Shown: positions 17,297 to 26,758, numbered from the stretch's first letter. The stretch is DNA of 48,944 bases from Chitinophagales bacterium (GCA_015654695.1 JAATGJ010000100.1:1-48944); one strand, 5' to 3'. Notes: generated from the letters alone by a model not told the origin. Made by a program: numbers and translations.

Positions 17297-17508
17297 CGGA
17301 TGAAACGGATTAGGCGGATTTTTCAGGGATTTATATTGTATAAAGTATAAAAGGGGTTTATAAAACTATTTGTTGATACAGATGTACATAGATCATTCTG
17401 CTTCGCCGAATTTGGATGTACTATTTCTGGAAGTCCTCCAAACTGATAATCGTTCTTTCTGCGAAGCAGAAAGAAATCTGTGTTTATCCATTCAATCCCT
17501 GTCATCCG
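17297..17508. repeat. Repeat-rich spacer with paired dispersed-repeat arms and a hairpin
   Basis: The 525-base gap 17145-17669 holds no gene. At 17297-17332 and, inverted, 17476-17508 lie two diverged arms of the gga-tga / cagggatt type that is widespread in Bacteroidota spacers. Between them is a perfect hairpin, ttctttctgc (17453-17462) and gcagaaagaa (17466-17475) around gaa. The arrangement resembles a decayed miniature element. The remainder is AT-rich with no clear signal. Confidence 0.4.
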
Positions 17509-17669
17509 TGTGCTTGTATTACTTGTGTGTATTAATAGGCATCAGCCACCTTTACCTGACCAGGTTTCAATTCAGTACCTGATTTTCTCAAATCATGCAA
17601 CAGCGTATTGTCTCCCGCATATTCACAGCCCATTTTTACAAAACAAATCAACATCATTAAACTTTTTTT

Positions 17670-18530
17670 ATGAAACAGAAAATCTATCGCTCCTTTTGGC
17701 TGAAAGCAATTACCACCATTTTCTTCTGCGTGCTGGCCTCATTCGTCATGTTATTATCATCTTTCCGTGCTCAAAAGATAACAGATGATATGTGGAAAAT
17801 GCTCGGTATCAGTAAACAGGGTGGTGACGAAAGTATCCAGAACAGTTTTATGTACGGCTACTTGTATTACTATGGCGTAAAAAATGCAAAGAACATTGCG
17901 TTGAATAACCGCAGCGCTATTGCCAGGGACCTGGTGACCTATACCAAAAGCTATATCAGCGGCCCGGTATTCAAAAAACAATATGACGATATGCGGAAAA
18001 ATTCAAAACCACAGCAGCCATCGCTAAAACCGTTGCGCAGCATTGAAGAAATACAAAAAGATGAGATCGCCAAAACAGAAAAATCCATTAAGGATTCGGA
18101 GAAAACCATGAAAGAACTGCCGGACATGGCCAAAACTTTTCAGCCGATGCTGGATTTACTGAAGAAAAACCTGAAAGAATACCAAAACCCGAAAAACTCT
18201 TATTTCGCCGCAATAGCCATGGGAGAAAAATATGACCAGGAAAGCCAGGTAAAAAGTTACAATGAAAGAATGCTGCAATGGGAAAAATCATACCCGGCGA
18301 ATGTAAATGATTTTATTGCTGAAAGATTGCAGAAAATGCTGGATGTTACAAAAGACATTGACTACGATGCGGAATTGGTAGAAAAATATGGCAAGAAAAG
18401 ATTCGTGAATCCAAAGTATGAATATAAAAATACTGAATGGAAACAGGGTTTTCGTGCGGGTAAGGAAGTAACGGAAACAGCAAGGGCCTTTGCTCAAAAG
18501 TGGTTGAATGAATTGCAGATAAAAAAGTAA
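17670..18530 (+). CDS. Membrane-anchored protein of unknown function with coiled coil
   Basis: A 286-residue protein with a single N-terminal hydrophobic helix (about 9-31, after MKQKIYRSFWLK), so it is probably held in or exported through the inner membrane. The body is helical and charged. Residues about 115-170 (KDEIAKTEKSIKDSEKTMKE region) look like coiled coil. Aromatic and Lys-rich stretches follow. I recognise no family. It is read away from the LytS operon and is followed by the RAYT element, so it seems to be a single-gene unit. Confidence 0.75.
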   Translation: MKQKIYRSFWLKAITTIFFCVLASFVMLLSSFRAQKITDDMWKMLGISKQGGDESIQNSFMYGYLYYYGVKNAKNIALNNRSAIARDLVTYTKSYISGPVFKKQYDDMRKNSKPQQPSLKPLRSIEEIQKDEIAKTEKSIKDSEKTMKELPDMAKTFQPMLDLLKKNLKEYQNPKNSYFAAIAMGEKYDQESQVKSYNERMLQWEKSYPANVNDFIAERLQKMLDVTKDIDYDAELVEKYGKKRFVNPKYEYKNTEWKQGFRAGKEVTETARAFAQKWLNELQIKK

Positions 18531-18732
18531 TGAAATGTATAATAGCCGGCAAGACAGAGAGACGGAAAGTTTTTATTTTCAACTTACGATTTCTTATGGT
18601 TCCCGGAAAAATTTGATTTTTGATCCCACCTTTTTGCTGGCTAATTCTTATTTTGAGTTGCTGAAGAAGGATATTAATTTTATGTCATCAATTAGGAGGA
18701 ATGATATTAATAGCAGTTCAATCCGTCTCTGG

Positions 18733-18786
18733 TAAACCTTAGTAGAAAAGAAATTTAATCAGGGATTCAACCTTATTACCTTATTC
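18733..18786 (+). repeat. Left inverted arm of the RAYT unit
   Basis: It pairs with 19250-19303. The outer 13 bases (taaaccttagtag) match exactly, with a few mismatches in the middle. It ends 9 bases before the transposase start. Confidence 0.75.
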
Positions 18787-18795
18787 CTAAATAAA

Positions 18796-19254
18796 ATGAA
18801 AATAGGGTACAATAATCTATACACACATTTTATCTTTACTACCCTGCATCGCATTCATCTTATTGCTGAAAGACACCGGGAGCGAATTGAAAAATACATT
18901 ACCGGCATCGTGAACAACAACGATTCCCATTTATATGCCATATACGCTAATCCTGAGCATATTCATTTTCTTGTATCCCGTTCTCCAAAGCTATCGGAAG
19001 AGCTCTTGGCATCCATTGTTGCGGAAAGTTCCCAACGGTTCATCAACCAAAATAAATTATGCGATACTCAATTTGCCTGGCAGGAATCCGCTTCTGCATT
19101 TTCGGTATCAAAATCTGATATTGATAAGGTTTGTAAATACATACTCAATCAGCCGGAACACCATCGCAAAACAACTTTTGCAGAGGAGTATGAAGAGTTT
19201 ATAAGATTTTATCAAAAGACTTTGGAGCCTTCTAAAAAAGGCTCATCAAAATAA
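18796..19254 (+). CDS. REP-associated tyrosine transposase / IS200-like (Transposase_17, Y1 HUH)
   Basis: A 152-residue HUH-family single-strand transposase. It shows the HTLHR-like opening (THFIFTTLHR, 11-20), the metal-binding His-x-His in PEHIHFLVS (about 53-61) and a candidate catalytic Tyr in VCKYILNQPEHH (about 115). The length and the C-terminal QPEHH signature fit REP-associated enzymes. The stop codon lies inside the right inverted arm, and a small hairpin (gagcc, ggctc) sits in the last codons. It looks intact. Confidence 0.9.
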   Translation: MKIGYNNLYTHFIFTTLHRIHLIAERHRERIEKYITGIVNNNDSHLYAIYANPEHIHFLVSRSPKLSEELLASIVAESSQRFINQNKLCDTQFAWQESASAFSVSKSDIDKVCKYILNQPEHHRKTTFAEEYEEFIRFYQKTLEPSKKGSSK

Positions 19255-19303
19255 GGCAATAAGGTTGCAGGAATTAAATGGACCATTTTCCTACTAAGGT
19301 TTA
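19250..19303 (-). repeat. Right inverted arm of the RAYT unit
   Basis: Inverted copy of 18733-18786. It contains the transposase stop codon and ends with ctactaaggttta. Confidence 0.75.
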
Positions 19304-19396
19304 GGCTTAACTCCTGGCAAGTTTGTAAAGGACATAAGGGTTTGAATAATTACAGTCTTCAGCTATTCCACCATTATACTTTTTTGCAGTCGTGAT

Positions 19397-22300
19397 TCAC
19401 CGCGCCGGAATATAAATATCAAATGTAGTGCCTTTGCCGGGTTCGCTTGTTGCGGTAATGATACCATTGTGGTTCTCCACAATTTTTTTTACAATGGATA
19501 GGCCGATACCTGTACCTGAGTATTCTTCTTTGCCGTGCAGGCGCTGAAATACTTCGAATATCTGGTCTTTGTATTGCGGATCGAAGCCAATGCCGTTATC
19601 AGCAATGGAGATATGGCAGTAGTCTCTTACCGGAGAAATCCTGCCAGTTTGCAAGACGGACTTTATATTATTTAAGTCACTGCCTTTTTCAATTTTGCTT
19701 TTGATGATTATATGTGGTGAGGTTCCGGTTTTTGAAAATTTGAGCGCATTACTGAGAAGGTTGTGCATAAGCTGGCGAAACTGGAAAGGAATAATATTCA
19801 CCCGGCAAAGTTCGGTGGCTTCTATGACGGCATGTTTTTCTTCCATCACTTCTTTGAGTTCTGTTTTTACTTCTTCTACCAGTACAGCGAGATCATTGTT
19901 TTCAAATGTTCTTTCAGCCGTGTTCAGGCGGGAAAAGGAAAGCAGATCCTCAATGAGCTGCTGCATCCTGGCTGCCGCTGATTGCATTCTCTTAAAATAA
20001 TCCTTTCCGTTATCGGATAAAGTTGAATATTCTTTTTCGAGTATACGGTTGGCGAAGGTCTGTATTTTGCGCAAGGGTTCCTGCAAATCGTGGCTTGACA
20101 CGTAGGTGAATGATTCCAGTTCTTTGTTAATTTTTACCAGGTCTTCGTTCTTTTCCTGGAGCAGTTCATTACTTACATTCAGTTCAAGGGTGCGGAGCAG
20201 CACATTTTGTTCCAGTTCTTTTGCATGCTTTTGCTGGCTTTCCTGGATCTTGTTTTTAGCCATCATCTGCGCCGTTACTTCATACCCAAAAACTAAAATA
20301 GAATAAATGGTATGGTTCTCATCATACATGGGCTGGTAGCTGAAATTGAAATAGCGTAATTCAGGAGGTGAATCTTCATCACGGGCCAGCGTAATGGGGA
20401 TATCAATTCCCACATAAGGTTCGCCTGTTGAATAAACTTTATCCAGCAACTTATCAAATCCCTGCCCCTCCAGCTCGGGTAGCGCAACCAGGATGGGTTT
20501 GCCCTGTATTTTTCGTTTGCCAAACAACTGCTGGTACTGTTCATTTACCAATCCATATACATGGTCAGGTCCTTCCAGAGTGGCTACAAAACCCGGTGCT
20601 GTCATTAACATGTTTTCAACCATTTTTGCCTGCGCTTCCATTTTTTTGCGTGCAATTACCTGTTCAGTTACCTCATTCACCACTACCATTATTCCTGTTA
20701 CAGTATTGTCCGGTTCCTTTACCGGCTGATAAATAAAATTGAAAAAACATTGTTCCCTTTTATCGTTTCTCAGGATCTGAAATTCCATCTCATTACCATA
20801 AAAAGGGGTCCCGGTTTGCATTACTTTATCAAAAAGCTCTTTTACCCCCTGTGTCCTCAGATTGGGTAATGAGTCAAAAAACAGTTCGCCAATAAAGTGG
20901 TTTTCCAGCTCTACTATTTTCAAATAAAAATCATTGGCAACTTCCACTACATAATCGTTGCCCTTTAAAACCAATATTGCCACCGGCGCCTGCATCACCA
21001 GGTTTTGAAACCTGTTCAATAGTTCGCGTTCTTTTTGCTTAAACCGGGTTTCTTCAGTAACATCTTCAATAGCCAGCAGGATTAGTTTTTCATCTTCTTT
21101 GTCACGGGTCATTTCACGTGCATTCAGCAGCATTGTCCGCTCACCGATATTGGGCAAACTCTGCGTTACTTCAAAATTTTGAAACTTTGTTTTATTGGGA
21201 AGTATGTCTTCCAGCAGGCCTCTCAATGCGGGGATATCCCATTGTTTATTGCCCAGGTCATAAATTAATCTGTCTTCTGTATCTCTTTCATTTACCAGGA
21301 ATGTTTTGTAAAAAGAATCATTGGCGGACTTTATCCGGAGATTTTTATTAAGCACCAGCAGCGGTTCATGTACAGTGGCAACAATGGCTTCGGCATAATC
21401 TCTCGCTTCAGTTATTTGTTCATTTAATCCAATCATTTCCTGGTTCACCACCGTTAGCTCTTCATTGGTGCTTTGCAATTCTTCTTTGCTGGTCTCCATT
21501 TCTTCGTTGAGGCTCTGCAATTCTTCACTGCCGCTCAGCAGTTCTTCATTGGCGCTTTGCAGTTCTTCATTCACCGTTTCCTGGTCTTCGGTAATACTGC
21601 GCATGTCTTCACGCACCTGTGCCAGCTCCAGTTCCAATTGTTTTATCCGGAGATCCTTATCATCATTTTTTCTTTTAGAAGCAACTTTTGATATTGGCTG
21701 TTTAGCGCCGGAGGCGGGTACGGTTTCATGAAAGAGGATTAAATAATGTGGTTCTGCCATATTAGGCAGGGGTATAGCTTCAATGCTGATGTTGCGCAGG
21801 CTGCCATTTACCTGTACCGGGATATTTTCTTTTATAACGGTTTCAGTTTCTTTTTTTGCCTTGTGCAAAATATTGCGCAGCTCAAATGCAAGTCCTTCTT
21901 TCGCCATCTTTAGTAAATTGAGACTCGCTTTGCCCGGTGAGGGTTCCAGGTAATTGCCGGTGCTGCCCCTGAAATGTACAATATCCATCGCCTCGTTAAT
22001 AACGACACCGGCCGGGGTGTATTTGCTGAGCATAATATCGTCCGCTGTTTTTTGAAAATCGGTGCGGCTGTTTTCTCTTTTGGCTTTCACGGTCATATCA
22101 GCAAAACTTTCTTCCCGGCGCTGGCTGCTGGCATGAATAAAACTTCCGGGTACATCTTTCCGGCTAAATATTTTATCTTTTTTATCAAGCGCAGCAAACA
22201 GCTCCGGCACCCCGGCGGTTGTTTCCGATTTTCCCAGCAATAAAAATGCTTTGGGATTTAATGCATAGTGAAAAGTAGTGAGCGCCTTTTTTTGCAGGTA

Positions 22301-23659
22301 GGGCTCCATATAGATCAGCACATTGCGGCAACTGATAAAATCTATTTTGCTGAAGGGAGGGTCTTTTAAAAAATTGTGAACAGCAAATACGCACATATCC
22401 CTGATAGATTTATTGGCCTGGTAACTGCCATTGGTTTTGGTAAAAAAATCCTGTAGTTGTTGTGACGATAATCCTTTTATATCGCTTTTGGAATAAATGC
22501 CTGTCCTTGCTTTTGCAATAGCCGGTTCGCTGATATCAGTAGCAAAAATTTGTATCTTTTGATAAGGGGCCGGCCTGTACGCTGAGCCTTCCGAAGGAGC
22601 GCTCAGCAACTCATTAAAGCAAATGGCGATGGAGTAAACTTCCTCGCCTGTACTGCAACCTGCTACCCACACACGAATGGGTTCAATGCCTGGTTTGTTT
22701 TCTACTATGACGGTTAAAACCGTTTTGCATAAATTATCAAAGGTCTTGGGATCCCTGAAAAAATCGGTGACGGGGATTAACAGGTCCTGGTATAAAATAT
22801 CCTGCTCGGGTTTATTTTCCCGTAAATACTTCAGATAGGCGGCATGATTTTCATTTTTATTAATAGCCATCCTGCGGAGTATCCTTCTGCGTATGGTGGT
22901 TTGCTTGTAATACGTAAAATCAGATCCCTTACGCAGCCGTAATAAAGTGAGTATTTGTTTAAAAATATCTTCTTCCTGCAGCGGAATGTTTTGCAATTGA
23001 TCGTCGCTGAGTATTATGCGGCCATTCAGTTCCAGTAATTTTCGTGGTATCTCATCAGGCGGTAAAATAAAATCAACCACACCGGCCTGCACCGCACTAT
23101 GGGGCATGCCTTCATAGGCTGCCGATGCTTCGTCCTGGGCAAAAGTAATGCCCCCATGGTCTTTAATGGCTTTTAACCCCAGTGTACCATCAGTGGCTGT
23201 GCCCGATAACACCACACCGATAGCATGACTTTGATGCACTTCCGCCAGCGATGTAAAAAAAAGATCAATAGGCAGGTTACGTTCGTTCCTGTTTTTTGCC
23301 GGGCGGGGGCTTAGTTCCAGCACACCATCATTAGCAATCATCATTTTGTTGCTGGGTATAATATATATATGATCAGGCTCTACTCTCAGATCATCAGAAA
23401 TTTCCATTACCGGGATATTGGTAACTTTTTGCAGCAGTTCGGGCAACAGGCTTTCATGTTTAGGATCCAGGTGCTGCACCAGCACATACGCCATGCCTGA
23501 ATCTTCTGGTATGGCTTTCAGCAGTTTTTTAAATGCGTCAAGCCCGCCGGCCGAAGCGCCGATACCCACTACAGGAAAAAGATTCGCAGATTTGATGATA
23601 ATATCTTTTTTTTCCCGCTTGCTGCCGGGCAGCTTTTGTATGTCTTTATTTGTTTTCAT
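19397..23659 (-). CDS. CheB-CheR-PAS-histidine kinase fusion
   Basis: A 1420-residue multidomain protein from ATG at 23659. CheB-type methylesterase comes first (about 28-210; Ser36 in GASAGG, His63 in VQHLDP, SGTATDG). CheR-type methyltransferase follows (about 230-480; GCSTGEEVYS, SCRNVLIY). Next is a long coiled coil of NEELQS repeats (about 640-730), then three PAS-type domains (about 740-1150), a HisKA domain with SSHDLQEPL, and a complete HATPase (NLLSNALKFS, ADNGIGFD, GTGIGLSIV). No CheA, CheW or receptor gene is nearby, so it is probably a stand-alone stress or light-type sensor, with the CheB/CheR parts acting on unknown partners. It overlaps by 14 bases the upstream response regulator, its likely phosphorylation partner. 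Confidence 0.93.
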   Translation of the reverse strand: MKTNKDIQKLPGSKREKKDIIIKSANLFPVVGIGASAGGLDAFKKLLKAIPEDSGMAYVLVQHLDPKHESLLPELLQKVTNIPVMEISDDLRVEPDHIYIIPSNKMMIANDGVLELSPRPAKNRNERNLPIDLFFTSLAEVHQSHAIGVVLSGTATDGTLGLKAIKDHGGITFAQDEASAAYEGMPHSAVQAGVVDFILPPDEIPRKLLELNGRIILSDDQLQNIPLQEEDIFKQILTLLRLRKGSDFTYYKQTTIRRRILRRMAINKNENHAAYLKYLRENKPEQDILYQDLLIPVTDFFRDPKTFDNLCKTVLTVIVENKPGIEPIRVWVAGCSTGEEVYSIAICFNELLSAPSEGSAYRPAPYQKIQIFATDISEPAIAKARTGIYSKSDIKGLSSQQLQDFFTKTNGSYQANKSIRDMCVFAVHNFLKDPPFSKIDFISCRNVLIYMEPYLQKKALTTFHYALNPKAFLLLGKSETTAGVPELFAALDKKDKIFSRKDVPGSFIHASSQRREESFADMTVKAKRENSRTDFQKTADDIMLSKYTPAGVVINEAMDIVHFRGSTGNYLEPSPGKASLNLLKMAKEGLAFELRNILHKAKKETETVIKENIPVQVNGSLRNISIEAIPLPNMAEPHYLILFHETVPASGAKQPISKVASKRKNDDKDLRIKQLELELAQVREDMRSITEDQETVNEELQSANEELLSGSEELQSLNEEMETSKEELQSTNEELTVVNQEMIGLNEQITEARDYAEAIVATVHEPLLVLNKNLRIKSANDSFYKTFLVNERDTEDRLIYDLGNKQWDIPALRGLLEDILPNKTKFQNFEVTQSLPNIGERTMLLNAREMTRDKEDEKLILLAIEDVTEETRFKQKERELLNRFQNLVMQAPVAILVLKGNDYVVEVANDFYLKIVELENHFIGELFFDSLPNLRTQGVKELFDKVMQTGTPFYGNEMEFQILRNDKREQCFFNFIYQPVKEPDNTVTGIMVVVNEVTEQVIARKKMEAQAKMVENMLMTAPGFVATLEGPDHVYGLVNEQYQQLFGKRKIQGKPILVALPELEGQGFDKLLDKVYSTGEPYVGIDIPITLARDEDSPPELRYFNFSYQPMYDENHTIYSILVFGYEVTAQMMAKNKIQESQQKHAKELEQNVLLRTLELNVSNELLQEKNEDLVKINKELESFTYVSSHDLQEPLRKIQTFANRILEKEYSTLSDNGKDYFKRMQSAAARMQQLIEDLLSFSRLNTAERTFENNDLAVLVEEVKTELKEVMEEKHAVIEATELCRVNIIPFQFRQLMHNLLSNALKFSKTGTSPHIIIKSKIEKGSDLNNIKSVLQTGRISPVRDYCHISIADNGIGFDPQYKDQIFEVFQRLHGKEEYSGTGIGLSIVKKIVENHNGIITATSEPGKGTTFDIYIPAR

Positions 23660-24113
23660 TGCTAATGGATTGTTTTGACAACACAAATTCTTCTCTCTGT
23701 GGTTGAGCAAGCGGTGGCTCTGCAGTAAGAATAAGCGCAAGATGAATTACTTTTTTGAACAGGACAAATTCGTTGGGTTTACGGATATAATAATGCGCGC
23801 CGTTTTTATAAAGCAGGTTCACCATATCCGGTTCAAAAGAAGTAGAGAAAATAATTACGGGAAGCCCTTTTAGTTTTTCGATTTGTTTTATTGTTGATAA
23901 ACATTCCAGGCCATTTTTGCGGGGCATGTTGAGGTCGAGGAACAGGATATCAGGCAATGGTTCTTTTACGTCATTCAGGAGTTCCAGGAGTTGTTCGCCA
24001 TTATAAACGTTCGCAAGATGCGTGGATATGGGAAGTTCTTCCAGTATTTGCTGGAAAATAAGGCTGTCATCCTTATCATCATCGGCAAGCAATATATGTC
24101 TGGGGTGTACCAA
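23646..24113 (-). CDS. Single-domain response regulator (Rcp1/CheY-like)
   Basis: A 155-residue receiver with no output domain. The acidic cluster ADDDKDD (about 10-16), phospho-acceptor Asp in ILFLDLNMP (about 60), Ser/Thr in FSTS and Lys in IRKP are all present, and the DKDDS / LNMPRKNG pattern is that of Rcp1-type regulators paired with PAS or phytochrome-like kinases. The start is TTG at 24113; only an ATT lies between it and an upstream stop. The tail of about 25 residues overlaps the start of the giant CheB-CheR-kinase gene, which suggests coupled expression. Confidence 0.92.
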   Translation of the reverse strand: MVHPRHILLADDDKDDSLIFQQILEELPISTHLANVYNGEQLLELLNDVKEPLPDILFLDLNMPRKNGLECLSTIKQIEKLKGLPVIIFSTSFEPDMVNLLYKNGAHYYIRKPNEFVLFKKVIHLALILTAEPPLAQPQREEFVLSKQSISNENK

Positions 24114-24610
24114 AAGCGAAATAGATAAAAGTTAATGAATAGGTGGAAGCTTTTACAGGGTGAATGCGAATAAATGCGGATCTGGAAATATAATATAATT
24201 AGTAGCAGGAAATCTTTTGCCTTCTTTCGGACTATGGGTCTGTCGGGTTTTTATCCTGTTTAAATTAATTGAGAAAAGAGAAACGAGCTACTTCAATAAT
24301 GCGGACAATTGTAAAGTTAGAGGTTTCGGGAATCTGTCTGTAAAAAAAGAAGCGGGGCGGCTTGCGGGACAGGACAAAGTGGTTTCAAACTGGCGCTGTA
24401 TTTTTTCAATGCGGAGAACGTCAGACCGCCAGTTTTACGCTCGGAATTAAGCAAAAAGTTGAATTCCTTTAATAACAGTTTGAAATGCATACCGGGATGA
24501 GTTTCAGCATTTGCTTATTAAAGAGTATATTACATGGAAGAAAAGAACAGCAGCTCTTTATTCGTTGCACAGTATTTACGCTGTTTGGCAGTGGAAAATT
24601 CCTTATCAAC
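24114..24610. other. Divergent intergenic region, nothing recognised
   Basis: It lies between the regulator gene on the minus strand and the AraC gene on the plus strand. Short open frames occur but have no start signal, domain or coding-like composition. Promoters for both flanking genes should be here, but I could not pick one with confidence. Confidence 0.5.
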
Positions 24611-25174
24611 ATGAATGTTTATATAAAAAATATGGTTTGCCTGCGATGCAAAATGGCTGTGCAATCCATATTGGAAGCGCTTGATATTGATTACGTGTCC
24701 ATAGAATTAGGCATAGTAAAACTTGCCGGGGAGCTAAGCCCGGAACAGCAAAGAAAACTTAATAAGGCTCTATCCCATTATGAGCTGGAATTGATGGATA
24801 ATAAAAAGATGATTCTTGTTGAACGCATTAAAACACTGATCATTGATACGTTTCGTTCTTCCCCTGGTGAGATGCGGCTGAAATTTTCTGAACATTTGAG
24901 TAAAAGCCTTGGCTACGACTATACTTACCTGGCCAATGTATTTTCTGAAACGGAAGGAAGTACGATAGAACGGTTTTATATTTTAACCCGGACAGAACGG
25001 GTGAAAGAGCTAATAGTGTACGAAGCCTTAAGTATCAAAGAAATTGCCTATCAACTGAATTTCAGCAGCGTGTCACATTTGTGTCTGCAATTTAAAAAAG
25101 TAACGGGGCAAACCCCTTCCATGTTCAAAAAACTATGTGACTCCCAGGATTATGTCTGGAGAACCTGTGAATAA
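24611..25174 (+). CDS. AraC-family regulator with N-terminal HMA-like domain
   Basis: From ATG at 24611 this gives a 187-residue protein. Residues 1-70 resemble a heavy-metal-associated ferredoxin-like fold: NMVCLRCK carries a CxxC in the place of the metal-binding loop, and the rest predicts beta-alpha-beta. Residues 100-180 are an AraC-type double helix-turn-helix (ERFYILTRTERVKELI, LSIKEIAYQLNFSS, FKKVTGQTPS). The family occurs in Bacteroidota, but its signal is not known to me. The CxxC suggests metal or redox input (inference). The frame is open 42 residues further upstream without a family match. Confidence 0.88.
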   Translation: MNVYIKNMVCLRCKMAVQSILEALDIDYVSIELGIVKLAGELSPEQQRKLNKALSHYELELMDNKKMILVERIKTLIIDTFRSSPGEMRLKFSEHLSKSLGYDYTYLANVFSETEGSTIERFYILTRTERVKELIVYEALSIKEIAYQLNFSSVSHLCLQFKKVTGQTPSMFKKLCDSQDYVWRTCE

Positions 25175-25292
25175 TATAACTTATTTACAAAATTGTATAA
25201 CAGGGTAGTTTTATAAATCATCACCTTTGAACTGTGCAGCGTTGACACCTTAAATGTCTTATATCGTATATTCTCATTTTAATATTTTGACA

Positions 25293-25712
25293 ATGATGAA
25301 ACACAATTTGCGATTACTGGTCGTTGATGATGACACCGATGATATCGAGCTCTTTATAGAAGCGGCAAAGGAAATAGATGAGACTATTGAATGTACAACA
25401 GCCCATAATGGCCAGCAGGCATTGGAACTGCTGAAAAATACAGATCATCCTTTACCTGATTTCATTTTTTTGGATATCAGGATGCCTGTTTTTGATGGTA
25501 AAAAGTGCCTGCTTGAAATAAAAAAGGATGACAGGTTAAAGGATATCCCGGTAATCATTTATACTACGTCGAAAGAAGTGGAGGAATCAAAAGCATTGAG
25601 GGAAATGGGCGCTGTTCATTTTATCAGCAAACCCAGCAATGCGGAAGAAATATACTATCTCGTATCTTTTGTTCTGGAAGAACAATTGTTTGAATCACGC
25701 CTGAAAAAATAA
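25293..25712 (+). CDS. Single-domain response regulator (Rcp1/CheY-like), second copy
   Basis: About 139 residues from the ATG ATG pair at 25293. Receiver motifs: VVDDDTDDIE, phospho-acceptor Asp in FIFLDIRMP, YTTS and Lys in ISKPS. There is no output domain. It is the same type as 23646-24113 and lies within 2 kb of the large kinase, with the AraC gene between them, so it may be a second target of that kinase. It is an independent transcript by position (plus strand, 118 bases after the AraC gene). Confidence 0.9.
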   Translation: MMKHNLRLLVVDDDTDDIELFIEAAKEIDETIECTTAHNGQQALELLKNTDHPLPDFIFLDIRMPVFDGKKCLLEIKKDDRLKDIPVIIYTTSKEVEESKALREMGAVHFISKPSNAEEIYYLVSFVLEEQLFESRLKK

Positions 25713-26045
25713 TAATAAATCTGCCCGGGGGATTTTTCAAAGAAATTTTCAGCATCCCTCTTCCTTTACATTCCTTTTTTTCTTTGAGTGCAACAGGGTG
25801 TCTCCCTTTATTTCCTTGCCGGATAAATTGCAACCCCTCATCCGGTATTTTTAATAAGGCATTCCTTTCTTTCTGCAAGCATGTCTTTATACAATTACCA
25901 TAATTATTTATATAATTCCCACTATTGACCTTAATAGTTTAACGGTAAAATCTGTTGTGACAATAATTGCGTAGATACCATTACCAACTCAGGAGCCTTC
26001 CAATTTTGTTCTAATCTTATTTATTCATTAATTAAATTTTAGCGT
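25713..26045. other. Intergenic stretch, nothing recognised
   Basis: These 333 AT-rich bases hold no gene, no clear hairpin with a T-run, and no repeat I recognise. The promoter of the ferritin-like pair should be in the right half. Confidence 0.5.
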
Positions 26046-26747
26046 ATGCCTGAGATCAAACCTGGCAGTGGAAAGCTATTGACCCCTGCAGGCAATGCGG
26101 CCGGTATTTCAAGAAGAAAGTTTCTTGGATATACAGGAGCTGCTGCAGTAGTGGCTATTGGTATTTCTTCCTGCGACAAAGACGACGACAACAACAACAG
26201 TTCCGGAATTGACCTTGGATCCGGCGATGTAGGTATCTTAAATTATGCCTATGCCCTTGAGCAACTGGAAGCCGCCTTTTACATTAAAGTACTGCTAACA
26301 CCCTACGCCGGCGGCTCCGTTACTGAGATGGCTTTACTGGCCGACATCCGGGATCATGAAATTGCGCACAGGGAATTTTTTAAAAACGCCTTAGGTTCCG
26401 GCGCTATCCCGGGACTGACACCTGATTTCAGTGCTATTAATTTTTCCGACCGTACCTCTGTACTTGCCGCAGCCAAAGCATTTGAAGATACAGGTGTGTC
26501 CGCTTACAACGGGGCCGGTAAACTGATCACGACCCCGGCTTATCTCACGCTGGCAGGCAAAATTGTTTCGGTAGAAGCAAGGCACGCTGCCTGGATAAGG
26601 GACATCATTAGTAACGGAACTTTTGCGGACAGCACTGCAGTGGATGCACAGGGTCTTGATTTGGTGGCTACCCCTGCACAGGTATTGGTAATTGCCAATA
26701 CTTACCTGGCAACAAAAATTTCAGGAAATAATTTACCAACTTCTTAA
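26046..26747 (+). CDS. Exported ferritin-like protein (Tat signal, lipoprotein)
   Basis: A 233-residue protein with a twin-arginine motif SRRKFLG (22-28), a hydrophobic segment, and a lipobox-like GISSC with Cys43, then an acidic Asp/Asn linker: probably exported folded and anchored by lipid. The rest is a four-helix ferritin-like domain: QLEAAFY, DHEIAHREFF, AFEDTGVSAY and SVEARHAAWI supply the Glu and His ligands of a di-metal site. It is followed 11 bases later by a related gene. The reaction is unknown; the class includes stress-related proteins of Bacteroidota and others. Confidence 0.9.
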   Translation: MPEIKPGSGKLLTPAGNAAGISRRKFLGYTGAAAVVAIGISSCDKDDDNNNSSGIDLGSGDVGILNYAYALEQLEAAFYIKVLLTPYAGGSVTEMALLADIRDHEIAHREFFKNALGSGAIPGLTPDFSAINFSDRTSVLAAAKAFEDTGVSAYNGAGKLITTPAYLTLAGKIVSVEARHAAWIRDIISNGTFADSTAVDAQGLDLVATPAQVLVIANTYLATKISGNNLPTS

Positions 26748-26758
26748 ACCCGCTTTTT

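Larger units (their letters stand above)
18733..19303 (+). mobile_element. RAYT/IS200-like unit bounded by 54-base inverted repeats
   Basis: A Y1-type transposase gene is framed by two matching inverted arms: 18733-18786 and 19250-19303. Both begin, reading inward, with taaaccttagtag and end with caaccttatt, then accttatt or gccttatt. The unit is 571 bases. The arms look too long and too neat to be accidental and probably hold the hairpins recognised by the enzyme. No target-site duplication was apparent to me. Confidence 0.75.

Noticed and set aside
18535-18735. 66-residue plus-strand open frame between the membrane-anchored protein and the RAYT unit
   Set aside because: No start signal, no domain, composition like spacer; it ends at the left arm of the mobile unit.
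24217-24450. 77-residue plus-strand open frame before the AraC gene
   Set aside because: No family, no leader sequence, and composition not coding-like; listed as spacer.
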